A DNA stretch of 64,000 bases, taken from positions 1,302,001 to 1,366,000 of the forward strand of contig JAEVHH010000002.1 in the NCBI GenBank assembly GCA_017607445.1. Reading direction: 5' to 3'. The notes under the pieces were generated by a model that saw only the letters and a list, made by a program, of their open reading frames with translations, was not told the DNA's origin and ran no database searches. The stretch is from Histoplasma ohiense. Taxonomy: Eukaryota > Ascomycota > Eurotiomycetes > Onygenales > Ajellomycetaceae. Positions 11,643-24,988 of this stretch are shown piece by piece; position 1 is the first letter of the stretch, and the number at the start of each line of letters is the position of its first letter. Position numbers and translations under genes: made by a program.

Positions 11643-12163
11643 CATTCATTAGTAATTAACTTACACAATCAACTCCCCTCCTGCATCTGCTTGTTTCTGA
11701 CTGTTGTGACCTCGCATAACCCTCGATGTTCTTCCACTCCATGCTCCACACTTGTGTAGTCTCTAACAATTCTTCTATATAGCTTCTTATGTTTCTTCAC
11801 TCTGTGTTCTGTGCTTGTGTAGTCTCTAATGATTCTTTCACATAGCTTCTTACATTCTTTCACTCTGTGTTCTGCACTTGTGTAGTCTCTAATGATTCTT
11901 CTGTGTAGCTCTCAATGATTCCCCTGCTCCACATTCTGCACTTGTGTAACTTCTAACAATTCTTATACATATCCCTTAATGTTCTTCCACTCCACACTTC
12001 ACTGTGAAGCAGCTTCTGATATTCTTCTGCTCTGAACTTTCCTCTATAAGAACCCTCTTTGTATGACCTTTTCTTCTGATTTCTTTTCTCTTTCTTTCCT
12101 TAATCAATTCATAATCTGTAATTAGGATAGTACCAAATCGTTAATCGAAGTACGCCCGTTACA
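11630..12163 (+). repeat. E2 3' LTR (534 bp)
   Basis: Begins TGTGACAGATTAG, which includes the pol stop codon, and ends GCCCGTTACA. The outer end keeps four CpG in its last 30 bases, whereas the identical position in the 5' LTR keeps none. It is followed by GCATG, the right target-site copy. Confidence 0.95.
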
Positions 12164-12688
12164 GCATGATTTCTTGAAGTCTTTGAGTTCTAGCTTTTCT
12201 AACACTTTTTTGATATTCATCATACTAGCAGTGAACACTTGAACATTCTTCTTCTCATGCATTTGATGAATTAGTAGTTTGTATGCTTCTGCTGATATCT
12301 GAGTGAGATCAGCAGTTCTATCAACATTCTTTTTATAAACACAATCATCTTCTGAGAAAATAAGACAGCAGTTGTATATGTTCAACAAGGTTTCAAATTC
12401 TGTGAGCTATGATAGACTGAGTATTAGATTGTATTTAAGGTTTTGTATTTCATATACATATATGTTCTTTTTCTCATGTCCTTCTACATTGACATTAAAT
12501 CTTATCATATTGTAGGAGGCAGATTCTCTGAGGCTGTCAAATTCACTGAGTTTACACAGTTTGAGAAAGAGAATACACTGAAGCTTATACTTCTCAATCA
12601 GCTGGGTGTCTATAAGAGTGTAGTGAAGAAAATCACTGTCTATCATTGCTTGTACATTGATTAAACTATTTACAATGACAGAGATTAT
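12164..12688 (-). pseudogene. X pol fragment (protease to start of reverse transcriptase)
   Basis: This minus-strand stretch encodes the protease (AMIDSD near 12640, last residue of DSG lost) and the linker to reverse transcriptase. It is flanked by E2 and E3, and its ends are the duplicated target sites GCATG and ATTAT. Several TGA codons are present. Confidence 0.88.
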
Positions 12689-13158
12689 TGTGACGGGTTA
12701 GCACCTGTTAGTAATCAACTTACGCAATCAACTCCCCTCCTGCACCCGCTTGTTCCTGGCTGTTGTGACCTCGCGTAACCCTCGATGTTCTTCCGCTCCA
12801 TGCTCTGTGCTCGTGTAGCTTCTAATGATTCTTCTGCATAGCTTCTTACATTCTCCCACTCTGTGTTCCACACTCATATAGTCTCTAACAATTCTTCTGT
12901 GTAGCTCTCAATGATTCCCCCACCTCACATTCTGTGCTCATATAGCTTCTAACAATTCTTACACATACCTCTTAATGTTCTTTCACTCCACACTCCACTG
13001 TGAAGTGGCTTCTGATATTCTTCCACTCTGAATTTTCCTCTATAAGAACCCTCTTCATACAATCTTTTCTTCTGATTTCTTTTCTCTTTCTTTCCTTAAT
13101 CAATTCATAATCTGTATTAGAATAGTGCTAGATCATTAATTGAAGTACACTCATTACA
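12689..13158 (+). repeat. E3 5' LTR (470 bp)
   Basis: Starts TGTGACGGGTTAG and ends CATTACA. It has three 63-64 bp units. The first 140 bases keep eight CpG; the last 60 have none. Confidence 0.94.
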
Positions 13159-13524
13159 TTACAAATTGATTCTTCTGCATTTAAGATCTGAGTGTCTCAT
13201 TATTAGTTCTTACACTCAAGTGCATTGTTACCAGTTCTTACATCTGAGTGTGTTGTTTACAGGCTCGAGTGTCTAGTCATTACAAGAGATCTCTTATGAG
13301 TCTGAGTGCTTTTATCATTAGTTATATAGACTGTTGTGTCTAAGCATCTGAAACACAATCAACTATATTCTATGAGGCCTGAGTGTCTACAAACCATAAT
13401 GCTGTGAATAGTGTTCATGAAGAAGCTTGATCAAGCTTAGCATCACAACACTGTGAATAGTGTCTGTGAGAGAATCAAGTATTTCTTTTCTTTTTTTTAT
13501 TATTATATGTTCTTAGATATTGAA

Positions 13525-14538
13525 ATGAACTACAAGCAATTCTACAAACATCCACTGCATCTGAACATAGCAGATGATAACTTAGATCTACAAAGCATTC
13601 TTCAGCAGCAGACACTACAGATGATCAAATTGCAACAATAACTTGCTGAGATGAGCACTTTCACATTCACCATTCCTTCTACACTCATGTCTCATGAAAA
13701 GCCCTCAAGAGAGAAGCTCTCAATCCTCAACAAATACAAGAGAGATCTAGCACTCTACCTCATGTGAAAGTCAAAAGCAAACATCAAATTGGACATTGAT
13801 GGATGAGCAATAGACTCACTATTCAATCAAATGTGGTATATCCATAGCAGATTGAATGGTGATGTGTTAGCAAAATTTCAACTCTGAATGAGTCATTGTC
13901 AGAATCATCAGCATATATCAGAGCTAGTCTTCCAACAACTCAACTCCCTCTTCCTCAATTCTACACTTCAAGCCAAGATGTTAGACTGGCTTAATCAGAC
14001 TTGTCAGATGAATGTCATGTTGACAACTTATCTTTCTGAATTCAATCACAAACTTCTAGAAGCAGGTGGGCAAAACTGAGATGACATCATCAAGATCAAC
14101 ATATTGTTCAAAAACTTGAACTTTCAATTGCATAATCAAAGTATAGAGCATTCAAAGTTCTCAACATACAGCAAATTCTGCACTGATCTTCATCTGTTGA
14201 ACAATGATCTGTCTCAGTTCTGCATGCTTCAAAATTGCAGAGAATTTCATTAAACAAATGCATACATCTCAAACCACTCTGCAGCACCCCCCACCTTCAA
14301 ACCAGAATCAATGAACTGAGTCTCACACATAAACACAAGTCACTCAAGAGTTCTCAACATCTCAGAGAAGAACATCATCAACTGAATCATCAGAGAAGTC
14401 TGTATACACTGCAACAAGTCAGAGCACTTCATGAATCAATGTCTGAATGTGATCATCTCAAGTAAACCCCCCACACATGTAAACACTGTGTTGTCTGTGG
14501 ATAGACAAGAACAGAGAAAAGACAAGCTCTCACTCTAA
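13525..14538 (+). pseudogene. E3 gag remnant
   Basis: Starts MNYKQFYKHPLHLN and ends at the conserved TAA 14536-14538: 338 codons with no indel. The glutamine-rich helix and the matrix/capsid-like middle are readable. The zinc knuckle CIHCNKSEHFMNQC lies at about 14400-14445. Interrupted by TGA and TAA codons, for example at 13636 and 14077. Confidence 0.88.
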
Positions 14539-17504
14539 AACACAGATGAGAGCTCAAGAAGCAGAAAGCTAGCTGAAGATTTGAGCAGAAGATGCAAGCA
14601 GATGCAATTATAGTCTCTGTCATTGTAAATAGCTTAGTCAATGTATGAGCAATGATAGACAGTGGTTTCCTTCACTACACTCTTATAGACACCCAGCTGG
14701 TTGAGAAGCATAAGCTTCAGCATATCCTCTTTTTCAAATCATATAAACTTAGTGAATTTGACAGCCTCAGAGAATCTGCCTCCTACAACATGGTAAGATT
14801 TAATGTTGATGTAGAAGGACATGAGAAAAAGAATATATACACATACAAAATACAAGACCTTGAGTACAATCTAATGCTCAGTCTATCATGGCTCACAGAA
14901 TTTGGAACCTTGTTGAACACACACAACCACTGCCTTATTTTCTCAGAAGATGATCATATTTACAAGAAGAATGTCAATAGAACCACTGATCTCACTCAGA
15001 TATCAGCAGAAGCATACAAACTACTAAGTCATCAAGCACATAAGAAGAAGAACATCCAAGTGTTCACTGCTAGTATGATGAATATCAAAAAAGCATTAGA
15101 AAAGCTAGAACTCAAAGATCTCAAGAAATCACACAAGAAATTACTCAAATCATACAAAGACTTCACAGATGTGTTCAATAAAAAAGAAGCTGAAAAGCTT
15201 TCTTCTCATCAAGAACTCAGTATAGATCATATGATTGAGCTTATCAAGAAGAATGATAAGAACTCACAATCACTTTGAGATTCTCTCTACAGCATATTGC
15301 ACAATGAGCTCCTCATTCTACAAAAAATGCTCAATGGACTATTGAACAAAGGCTTCATTCATGTTAGCAACTCACCCACCACAGCACTCATACTGTTTGC
15401 AAAGAAATCAGAAGAAGGCTTACAATTCTGCATTGACTATCAAGAACTCAATAAAATTACACAGAAGAATCAATACCCTCTTTCACTCATCAACAAAACA
15501 CTCAAATAAGTAGAAAAAATAAAATGATTTACAAAGCTTAACATCTCTGCAGCCTTCTATAAGATAAGAATTAATGAAGGTGATGAATGGCTAACCACTT
15601 TTTGTATGTGTTATGAATTATATGAATGGACAGTGACCTCTTTTGAATTAGTGAATGCTCTGAGCACATTTCAGAAATACATTAACTGGGCTCTATAAGA
15701 CCTGCTTGATGAGATTGTCTCAGTGTACATGAATGATATTCTGATTTTCATTGATGGATCACTCACTGAGCACTGCAAGCACATACAACAAGTGCTTGAC
15801 TGTCTATGAAAAGCTGGACTGCAAGTGGACATTGACAAATGTGACTTTGAGATCAAGTCTACAATCTATCTAGAATTCATCATCAAAGCTGAAAAAGGTG
15901 TATGCATGAATTCTAAGAAGGTGGAAGCAATTCTCAACTGAGAGGCATCAGTCTCAGTAAAAGAGACTAGAAGCTTTCTAGAATTTGTCAACTTCTACTG
16001 AAGATTCATCAAAGACTTCTCTGATATCATACAACCACTGATGAATCTGACTCAGAAAGACACCATGTTTCAATGGACTGACAAAGCAGATGCAGCATTC
16101 AAAAAGCTGAAGTGTATGTTCACAAACACTCCAATGCTGCAATCATTCAATCTGAATAAGCATACAATTCTCGAAATGGACGCCTCAGATTACGTAGTAG
16201 ATGGGGCACTGATGCAAGAAATTCATGACTCATCAATGACCGGGCACCCAGAACGCGAAATCATGTACAACATCATCGCCCGAGAATTCTACTGGCCAGA
16301 TATGTTGAAAGACATACACTGGTTTGTATGCAACTGTGATTGCTGTGGCTCAGTGACAGTATGATGTGAACACTGAAAAGAGATGCTGAAGTCTCTATCT
16401 GTCTCTGACTGAACTTGATGCAATATAGCTATTGATTTTGCAGTTTTCTTACTCAAAAGCAGAGATTCTACAAACATTCTAGTCATCATCAACTGACTCA
16501 GCAAGAATGTAATACTACAGCTCTGTGACAAGATGAACACTGAAGTAGTTGCAGATGCCTTCATCAGAAGCTCATTCTATCATATACACAGTCTGCCTTC
16601 ATTCATTGTGTCAGATAGAGACAGTCAATTCATCAGCACACTCTGAGTCTGTGTATGTCAATTATTAAGAATTGAACAAAAGTTATCAACAGCATATCAC
16701 TCAGAGACTGATGGAGCTACTGAGAGAATGATACAAACAGTAAAGAACATTCTCCATAAGTTCTGCAATTACACATAAGACAACTGAAGCAATCTGCTGT
16801 CACACACTGAGATTGCAATTAATGATTGAGATTCTGCTATAACAGATGTAAGCCCATTCTTTCTTCTACACAGATACAACTTAGAGATTCTGAACTTCTC
16901 TGAGACTCTCCAAGAAACTGCATACACCCACAGCCTCATACAGACAGCAGAGAACATTGTGAGCAAGCTGAAGAAAATTCACAAATGAGCAGAAGCTTCA
17001 ATGATCAGCATTCAGCAAGATTATAAGAATCAAGCAAACATCAGAAGAAGTTCTGCAACTCAATATCATATAAAAGACAAAGTCTGACTGAATCTCAAAA
17101 ATATAAGAACAGACCACCCCTCATGTACACTAGATTATCACCACATCAAGTATACAGTGAAGGAAGTGCTAGACACACACAATTATCAACTCAACATCTC
17201 ATCTGATATTCACAACATCTTTCATATGAACCTGCTCCGACCCATGGCTGAGGATCCATTCCCCTCACAGAGAACCTTCAATTGACAGCCATTCATCATC
17301 ATAGAAGAAGACAATGAACTCAAGTGAGAAATCAAAACAATTCTTGACAATAGAATCAACCACCACCACTGTGAATATCTTGTCAAATGAATAGAATACA
17401 ATTGTCCAATCTGAGAACCCATGTTCATCTTGGAGAACACTGTCACTCTCAACATCTATAAGTCCTCACTCACTCTGATAGAGGGGGATAATGTGATGGG
17501 TTAG
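14535..17504 (+). pseudogene. E3 pol remnant, RNase H joined to integrase
   Basis: 990 codons in one frame. Protease AMIDSG (about 14650) and most of reverse transcriptase are readable; the YxDD box is YMND near 15726. After DASDYVVDGALMQ the frame jumps directly to the integrase zinc-binding part EIHDSSMTGHPERE, so the rest of RNase H and the spacer are missing (221 codons against E2). The chromodomain end and the stop in the 3' LTR (17502-17504) are present. The junction (16172-16282) is unusually CpG-rich for this block. Confidence 0.9.
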
Positions 17505-17961
17505 CACTCATTAGTAATCAACTTACACAATCAACTCTTCTTCTGCACTCACTTGTTTCTGATCATTGTGATCTTGCATAACTCTTGATGTTCTTCTGCT
17601 CTGTGCTCTGTGCTTGTATAGCTTCTAATGATTCTTCTGTGTAGCTTCTTACATTCTTCCACTCTGTGTTCCACACTTGTGTAGTCTCTAACAATTCTTC
17701 CACATAGCTCTCAATGATTCCCCCGCCCCATGTTCCGCGCTCGCGTAGCTTCTAATGATTCTTACATATACCTCTTAATGTTCTTCCACTCTGTGCTCCA
17801 CTGTGGAGCGGCTTCTGATATTCTTCCACTCTGAACTTTCCTCTATAAGAACCCCCTTCATATGACCTTTTCTTCTGATTTCTTTTCTCTTTCTTTTCTT
17901 AATCAATTCGTAATCTGTATTAGGATAGTGCTAGATTGTTAATCGAAGTACGTTCATTACA
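17492..17961 (+). repeat. E3 3' LTR (470 bp)
   Basis: Same length and unit number as the 5' LTR. The inner left end has no CpG in its first 140 bases, whereas the outer right end keeps several. ATTAT follows at 17962. Confidence 0.94.
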
Positions 17962-19428
17962 ATTATGATTGTATTCACTTGCATCTTCTGTTTGAATCTT
18001 TAGCTAGCTTTTTGCTTCTTGAGTTCTTGTCTGTGTTTTAAAGCAAGAGCTTGTCTTTTCTCTGTTCTTGTCTATTCACAGATGACACAGTGTTCACATG
18101 TGTGTGGGGGTTTACTCAGAGCAATTGCATTTGAATATTGATTTGCAAAGTGCTCTGACTTGTTGCAGTGTATGCAGACTTCTCTGACAATTCAGTCAGC
18201 AGCATTCTTCTCTGAGATGTTGAGAATCCTCAGATGACTTGCATTCACATATGAGACTCAGTTCATTGATTCTGATTTGAAGGCAGAGGGTGCTGCAGAG
18301 TGGTTTGAAGTGTATATATTTATTCAGCAGAATTCACTGCAATTTTGAAACACACAGAACTGAGACAGATTGTTGTTCAACAGACAAAGATCAGCACAGA
18401 ATTTGCTGTATGTTGAGGACTTTGAATGCTCTATACTTTGATTATGCAACTGAAAGTTCAAGTTCTTGAACAATATATTGATTTTGATAATGTCATTTCA
18501 GTCTTGCTCATCTGCTTCTAGAAGTTTGCAATTGAATTCAGAAAGATAAGTTGTCAACACAACATTCATCTGATGAATTTGATTAAGTCAGTCTAACATC
18601 TTGACTTGAAGTGTAGAATCAAGGAAGAGAGAGTTGAGTTGTTGAAAGACTAGCTCTGACATACACTGATGATTCTGACAATAGCTCATTCAGAATTGAA
18701 ATTTTGCTAACACATCACCATTCAATCTGCTATGAATATACCACACTTGATTGAATAGTGAGTCTATTGCTTGTTCATCAATGTTCAATTTGGCATTCAA
18801 TTTTGACTTCCACATGAGATAGAGTGCTAGATCTTTCTCATATTTGTTGAGGATTGAGAGCTTCTCTCTTGGGAGCTTTTCATGAGATGCAGATGTAGAA
18901 GGAATGATGAACACAGAAGTGCTCATCTCAGCAAGTTGTTGTTGCAATTCAGTCATCTATAGCATCTGCTGCTGAAGAATACTTTGTAGATCTAAGTTAT
19001 CATCCACTATATTCAGATGCAGTGAGTGTTTGTAGAATTGCTTGTAGTTCATTTCAATATCTAAAAACATATAATAATAAAAAAAAGAAAAGAAATACTT
19101 GTAGACATTTAATCCTCTCACAGACACTATTTGCAGTGTTGCAGCACTAAGCTTGATCAAGCTTCTTCATAAACACTATTCACAGTATTACAGTTCATAG
19201 ACACTCAGACCTTGTAGAATATAGTTGATTGTGTTTTGAATGCTTAGACACAACAGTCTATATAACTAACAATAAGAGCACTCAGACTCATGAGAAATCT
19301 CTTGTAATGACTAGACACTCAGATCTGTAAACAACACACTTGAGTGTAAGAACTGATAATAATGCACTCAGGTATAAAAACTAATAACAAGACACTCAGA
19401 TTTTAAACACAGAAGAATCAATTCATAA
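17962..19428 (-). pseudogene. X gag remnant and leader
   Basis: Gag reads from MNYKQFYKH at 19052 to the conserved stop complement at 18038-18040. My count gives 1015 bp instead of 1014, so a one-base indel is likely in this copy. The zinc knuckle lies around 18140-18190 and has lost Cys or His positions. The leader with degenerate repeats runs from 19053 to 19428. The first few pol codons lie between 17967 and 18041 before E3 interrupts. Confidence 0.8.
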
Positions 19429-19962
19429 TATAATGAATGTACTTCAATTAACAATTTGATACTATTCTAATTACAGATTATGAATTGATTAAGAAAAGAA
19501 AGAGAAAAGAAATCAGAAGAAAAGATTATATGAAGAGGGTTCTTATAGAGAAAAGTTCAAGATGAAAGAATATCAGAAGCCACTTCACAGTGAAGCATGG
19601 AGCAGAAGAACATTAAGAGATATGTATAAGAATTGTTAGAAGCTACACAAGTGCAGAACATGAAGCAGAGAAATCATTGAGAGCTACATGAAAGAATTGT
19701 TAGAGACTACACAAGCATGGAACACAAAGTGGGAGAATGTAAGAAGCTATATGAAAGAATTGTTAGAGACTACATGAGTGCAGAGCACAGAGTGAAAGAG
19801 TGTTAAGAGCTATACAGAAGAATCATTAGAAACTATATGAGCACAGAGCACAGAGCAGAAGAACATTGAGAGTTACACAAGATCACAATGATCAGAAACA
19901 AGCAGATGCAGAAGAGGAGTTGATTGCATAAGTTAATTACTAACAGATGCTAATCTGTCACA
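19429..19962 (-). repeat. X 5' LTR (534 bp)
   Basis: Four-unit LTR in reverse. Inner end TATAATGAA (mutated TGTAACGGG), outer end CTGTCACA. Heavily mutated along its length. Confidence 0.88.
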
Positions 19963-22219
19963 GAACATTGACAAATACAACTTTGAGATCAAGTCTACAA
20001 TCTATCTAGAATTCATCATTGAAGCTGAAAAAGATGTATGTATGAATTCTAAGAAGATGAAAGCAATCCTCAACTGAGAGACATCAGTCTTGATAAAAAA
20101 GACTAGAAGCTTTCTAGAATTTGTCAACTTCTATCAAAAATTTATCAAAAACTTCTCTGATATCATACAATTACTAATGAATCTGATTTGAAAAGATGCT
20201 GTATTTCAATGAACTGACAAAGCAGACACAGTATTCAAAAAGCTGAAGTATATATTCACAAACATCTCAATGCTGCAATCATTCAATTCAGATAAGCATA
20301 TGATTCTTGAAACAGACATCTCAGATTATATAGTAGATGAAGTACTGATGCAATATGATAATGAAGATATTCTATAATCTTGTATCTTTATTTTGAAAAA
20401 GATGTCATCTGCTGAATGCAACTACAAGATCTATGATAAAAAGCTTCTAGCAATTATATAATATCTTGAAGAATGAGAATTCAAACTCATAAATGTTGAG
20501 AGATTTAAGATTATCACTGATCATAAGAATCTAGAGTACTTCACAATCATTTGTAAGCTTACTGAGAGATATATGTATTGATCATTGTTTCTTAGCTGTT
20601 TTTTATTCACAATTTGTTACTGATCTGAAGTAGAGAACATTTTTACAGATGTTTTGTTTCACTGAAAACAAGATATATCATCTGATGATTTGAATGACAG
20701 ATGAAAACACTGAGAGTATTGATTAATCAACTCTGCAATCATAGAAAGTTCTATATAATCAGATGAACTCTGTGTATATATCAATCAGTTCTGAGCTCAA
20801 GAACCTTTGCTTGAAGAACAATGAAGACTAGCAGCAGAAACAGATGAATTCTGACAATAAATCATCAAAGTCATATAAAGCAAAGCATCTTGATTCTCCA
20901 CAGATGTATACTCAAGAACAGATATCTCAGTATATTTGATTGACAATGACAACTGTTTATACTTTTGAGATAGATGATGAGTTCTCAATTCAGAATCTCT
21001 ATGAACACAGATCATGCAAGAAATTCATAACTCACTGATGACTGAGTATTTAGAATGTGAAATTATGTACAACATTGTTATCTGAGAATTCTACTGATCA
21101 GATATGTTGAAAAATATACACTGATTCATACACAACTGTGATCACTGCAGCTCAGTGATGATATAGTGTGAATGCTGAAAAGAAATACTGAAGTCTCTAT
21201 CTGTTCTCAATCAAATTTGATGTGATATAGCTATTGATTTTGCAGTTTTCTTATCTGAAAATGGAGATTCTATAAACATTCTAGTCATTGTTGACTGACT
21301 CAGTAAGAATGTAATACTACAGCTCTGTGATAAGATGAATATTAAAGTAGTTGCAGATGTCTTTATCAGAAATCTGTTCTATTATATACACAGTCTATCT
21401 TCATTCATTGTGTCAGATAGAGACAGTCAATTTGTCAGCACACTCTGAGTCTGCATATATCAATTATTAAAAATTGAATGAAAGTTATCAATGATGTATC
21501 ACTCAGAGACTGATGAAGCTACTGAGAGAATGATATAAATAGTAAAGAATATCTTCTGTAAGTTCTGTAATTATATACAAGACAACTGAAATAATCTGCT
21601 GTCACACACTGAGATTGTGATTAATGATTGAGATTCTGCTATGACAGATGTAAGCTCATTTTTTCTTCTACACAGATACAATTTAGAGATTCTGAACTTT
21701 TCTGAGACTCTCTGAGAAATCACATACATTCACAGTCTTATACAGACAGCAGAGAACATTGTGAGCAAGCTGAAGAAAGTTTACAAATAAACAGAAGCTT
21801 CAATGATTAGTATTTAGTAAGATTATAAGAATTAAACAAACATCAGAAGAAGTTCTGCAATCTGATATTATATAGAAGACAAAATCTGACTAGATCTTAA
21901 GAATATAAGAACAGATTATCTCTTATATATACTAGATTATCATCATATCAAGTATACAGTGAAGAAAATGCTAGATATACACAATTATTGACTCAACACT
22001 TCATCTGACATTTATAACATCTTTCATATGAATCTACTTCAATCTGCAGTCAAGAATTCATTCTTCTCACAGAGAATCTTCAATTGACAGTCATCTGTCA
22101 TTGTAGAAGAAGATAACAAACTTGAGTGAGAAATTGAAGCAATTCTTGACAATAGAACCAATCATCACTGCCACAAATATCTTATCAAATAAGTAGAATA
22201 TGATTGTTCAATCTGGAAA
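19963..22219 (+). pseudogene. Y pol fragment (reverse transcriptase end to chromodomain)
   Basis: Contains the last part of reverse transcriptase, RNase H (about 20300-20480), spacer, integrase (about 21020-21620) and most of the chromodomain (about 22100-22219), cut by W in the codons for WEP. This is the most decayed copy: few open stretches exceed 60 codons and CpG is absent. No net indel relative to E2. Confidence 0.85.
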
Positions 22220-22816
22220 TGTAACGGGCGTACTTCGATTAACGATTTGGTACTATTCTAATTACAGATTACGAATTGATTAAGGAAAGAAAGAGAAAAG
22301 AAATCAGAAGAAAAAGTCATATGAAGAGGGTTCTTATAGAGAAAAGTTCAGAGTGGAAGAATATCAGAAGCCACTCCACAGTGGAGCATGGAGTGGAAGA
22401 ACATTAAGAAGTACATATAAGAATTGTTAGAAACTACATAAGTGTGGAATGTGGGGTGGAGGAATCATTGAGAGCTATGCAGAAGAATCATTAAAGATCA
22501 TGCAAGCACAGAACACAGAGTGAGAGAATGTAAGAAACTACACAGAAGAATTGTTAGAGACTATATAAATGTGAAACACAGAGTGAAAGAATGTAAGAAG
22601 CTACACAGAAGAATCATTAAAGACTACACAAGCACAGAGTATAAAGTGAAAGAATGTTAAAAGCTATACAGAAGAATTGTTAGAAACTATATGAGTGTGA
22701 AGTATGAAGCAGAAGAACATCAAGAGTTATGTGAGATCACAACAGTCAGAAACAAACAGATGCAGAAGAGAAGTTGATTGTGTAAGTTAATTACTAACAG
22801 ATACTAACTCATCATA
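22220..22816 (-). repeat. W 3' LTR (597 bp)
   Basis: Outer end TGTAACGGGCGTACTTCG keeps five CpG in 60 bases; the matching inner end of the 5' LTR (33917) keeps none. Five 63-64 bp units. Confidence 0.93.
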
Positions 22817-24454
22817 TTATCCCCCTCTATCAAAGTGAGTGAGAACTTGTAGATGTTGAGGGTGGTGGTGTTCTTCAAAGCAGATGCAGATTCTCAAATT
22901 GAATGATTGTATTCTACTCATTTGATGAGATATTCACAGTGACAGTGATTGATTCTATTGTCAAGAATTGCTTCAATTTCTCATTTGAGTTTATTGTCTT
23001 CTTCTATAATGATGAATGACTGTCAATTGAAGATTCTCTGTGAGGGGAATGGATCCTCAGCCATGAGTTGGAGCAGATTTGTATGAAAAACATTGTGAAT
23101 ATCAGATGAGATGTTGAGTCAATAATTGTGTGTGTCTAGCACTTTCTTCACTGTATATTTGATGTGATGATAGTCTAGCATACACAAAGAGTGATCTGTT
23201 CTTATATTTTTGAGATTCAGTCAGACTTTGTCTTCTATATGATATTGAGTTGCAGAATTTCTTCTGATGTTCATTTGATTCTCATAATTTTGCTGAGCAC
23301 TGATCATTGAAGCTTCTGCTCATTCATGAGCTTTCTTCAACTTGCTCACAATGTTCTCTGCTGTCTGTATGAAACTGTGAATGTGTGTGGTTTCTCAGAG
23401 AGTCTTGAGAAAGTTCAGAATCTCTAAGTTGTATCTGTGTAGAAGAAAGAATGAGCTTACATCTGTCATAGTAAAATCTTGACTATTAATCACAATCTCA
23501 GCATATGACAGCAGATTGCTTCAGTTGTCTTGTGTATAATTGCAGAACTTATAAAGAATGTTCTTTATTATTTATATTATTCTCTCAGTAGCTCCATCAG
23601 TCTTTGAGTGATATGCTGTTGATAACTTTTGTTCAATTCTTAGTAATTGACATATATGGGCCCAGAGTGTGCTGATGAATTGACTGTCTCTATCTGATAC
23701 AATGAATGAAGGCAGACTGTGTATATGATAGAATGAGCTTCTGATAAAGATATCTGCAACTACTTCAGTGTTCATCTTGTCACAGAGCTGTAGTATTATG
23801 CTCTTACTGAGTTGATTGACAATGACTAGAATGTTCATAGAATCTCTGCTTTTGAGTAAGAAAACTGCAAAATCAATAGCTATATCACATCAAGTTCAGT
23901 CAGAGACAGATAGAAGCTTCAGCATCTCTTTTTGATATTCACATCATGCCATCACTGAGCCACAGCAATCACAGTTGTGTATGAACTGACATATATCTTT
24001 CAACATATCTGATCAGTAGAATTCTCAGATGACAATGTTGTACATGATTTCATATTCTGAGTGTCTGATCATTGATGAGTCATGAATTTCTTGCATGATC
24101 TGTGTTTGTAGAGATTCTGAATCAGGGACTCATCATTTATCTTGAAAGTGTAAGCAGTTGTTATCATCAATCAAACATGCTGAGATATCTGTTCTTGAAT
24201 ATATGTCTGTGGAGAATTGAGATGCTCTGCTTTGTACAGCTTCAGTGACTTGTTATCAGAATTCATCTGCTTCTATCACTAATCTTCATTGTTCTTTGAG
24301 TGAGGGTTCTTGAGCTCAAAACTGATTGATATGTATGTGAGATTCATCTGATTGTGTAGAACTTTCTATGATTGTGGGATTGATTAATCAATGCTCTCAG
24401 TGTTTTCATCTGTCATCTAAGTCATCAGATGATATATCTTGTTCTCAGTGAAAC
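22804..24454 (-). pseudogene. W pol, 3' part (integrase, chromodomain)
   Basis: Reads from the late RNase H (24454, where V is inserted) through integrase to the chromodomain and stop complement at 22804-22806. An open stretch at 23572-23838 keeps two integrase catalytic residues: Asp in VSDRDSQF and Glu in DGATERI. TGA stops elsewhere. Confidence 0.88.
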
Positions 24455-24988
24455 TGTAACGAGCGTACTTCGATTAACGATTTGGTACTATCCTAATTAC
24501 AGATTACAAATTGATTAAGAAAAGAAAGAGAAAAGAAATCAGAAGAAAGAATCATATGAAGAGGGTTCTTATAGAAGAAAGTTCAGAGCAGAAGAATATC
24601 AGAAGCCACTTCACAGTGAAGCACAGAGCAGAAGAACATTAAAAGATACATGTAAGAATTGTTAGAGACTATACAAGTGCAGAGTGTGAGACAGAGGAAT
24701 CATTGAGAGCTACACAGAAGAATCATTAGAGACTATACAAGTGTGGAATACAGAGTGAAAGAACATTAGAAGCTATATAGAAAAATTGTTAGAGACTACA
24801 TAAGCACAGAGCACAGAGTGGAAGAATATTAAGAGCTACACAGAAGAATCATTAGAAACTACACAAGTACAGAGCACAGAGCAGAAGAACATTGAGAATT
24901 ACATGAGATCACAGCAATCAGAAACAAGCAGATACAGAAGAAGAGTTGATTGCATAAGTTGATTACTAACAGATGCTAACTCATCACA
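24455..24988 (-). repeat. V 3' LTR (534 bp)
   Basis: Outer end TGTAACGAGCGTACTTCG keeps four CpG; the inner end at 24988 is CATCACA. Four repeat units. Confidence 0.94.

Larger units (their letters stand above)
6097..12163 (+). mobile_element. Complete gypsy chromovirus copy E2
   Basis: Full element of 6067 bp with two 534 bp LTRs and the 5 bp duplication GCATG on both sides. Order: 5' LTR, self-priming site, leader with 28 bp repeats, gag, pol (protease, reverse transcriptase, RNase H, integrase, chromodomain), purine tract, 3' LTR. It is the best-preserved copy in the window and keeps the most CC/GG and CG, but still has many in-frame TGA codons. Gag (339 codons) and pol (1211 codons) run without net frameshift, so decay is by point mutation only. 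Confidence 0.95.
12689..17961 (+). mobile_element. Gypsy chromovirus copy E3 with in-frame pol deletion
   Basis: Element of 5273 bp with two 470 bp LTRs and target duplication ATTAT on both sides, inserted in X. Compared with E2 it lacks 663 bp (221 codons) between RNase H and integrase. The deletion ends fall in the short shared sequence ATGCAA (16212-16217). Everything else is colinear with the other copies. Confidence 0.95.
5449..19962 (-). mobile_element. Gypsy copy X, partial, split by E2 and E3
   Basis: Minus-strand copy whose surviving pieces are 5449-6096, 12164-12688 and 17962-19962. E2 (6097-12163) and E3 (12689-17961) are inserted in it with perfect 5 bp duplications GCATG (6092-6096 / 12164-12168) and ATTAT (12684-12688 / 17962-17966). 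E1 separates it from its 3' part, which is outside the window. X itself sits in Y: the five bases GAACA at 19963-19967 match the expected target site GGACA in the Y reverse transcriptase with one G-to-A change. Confidence 0.88.
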
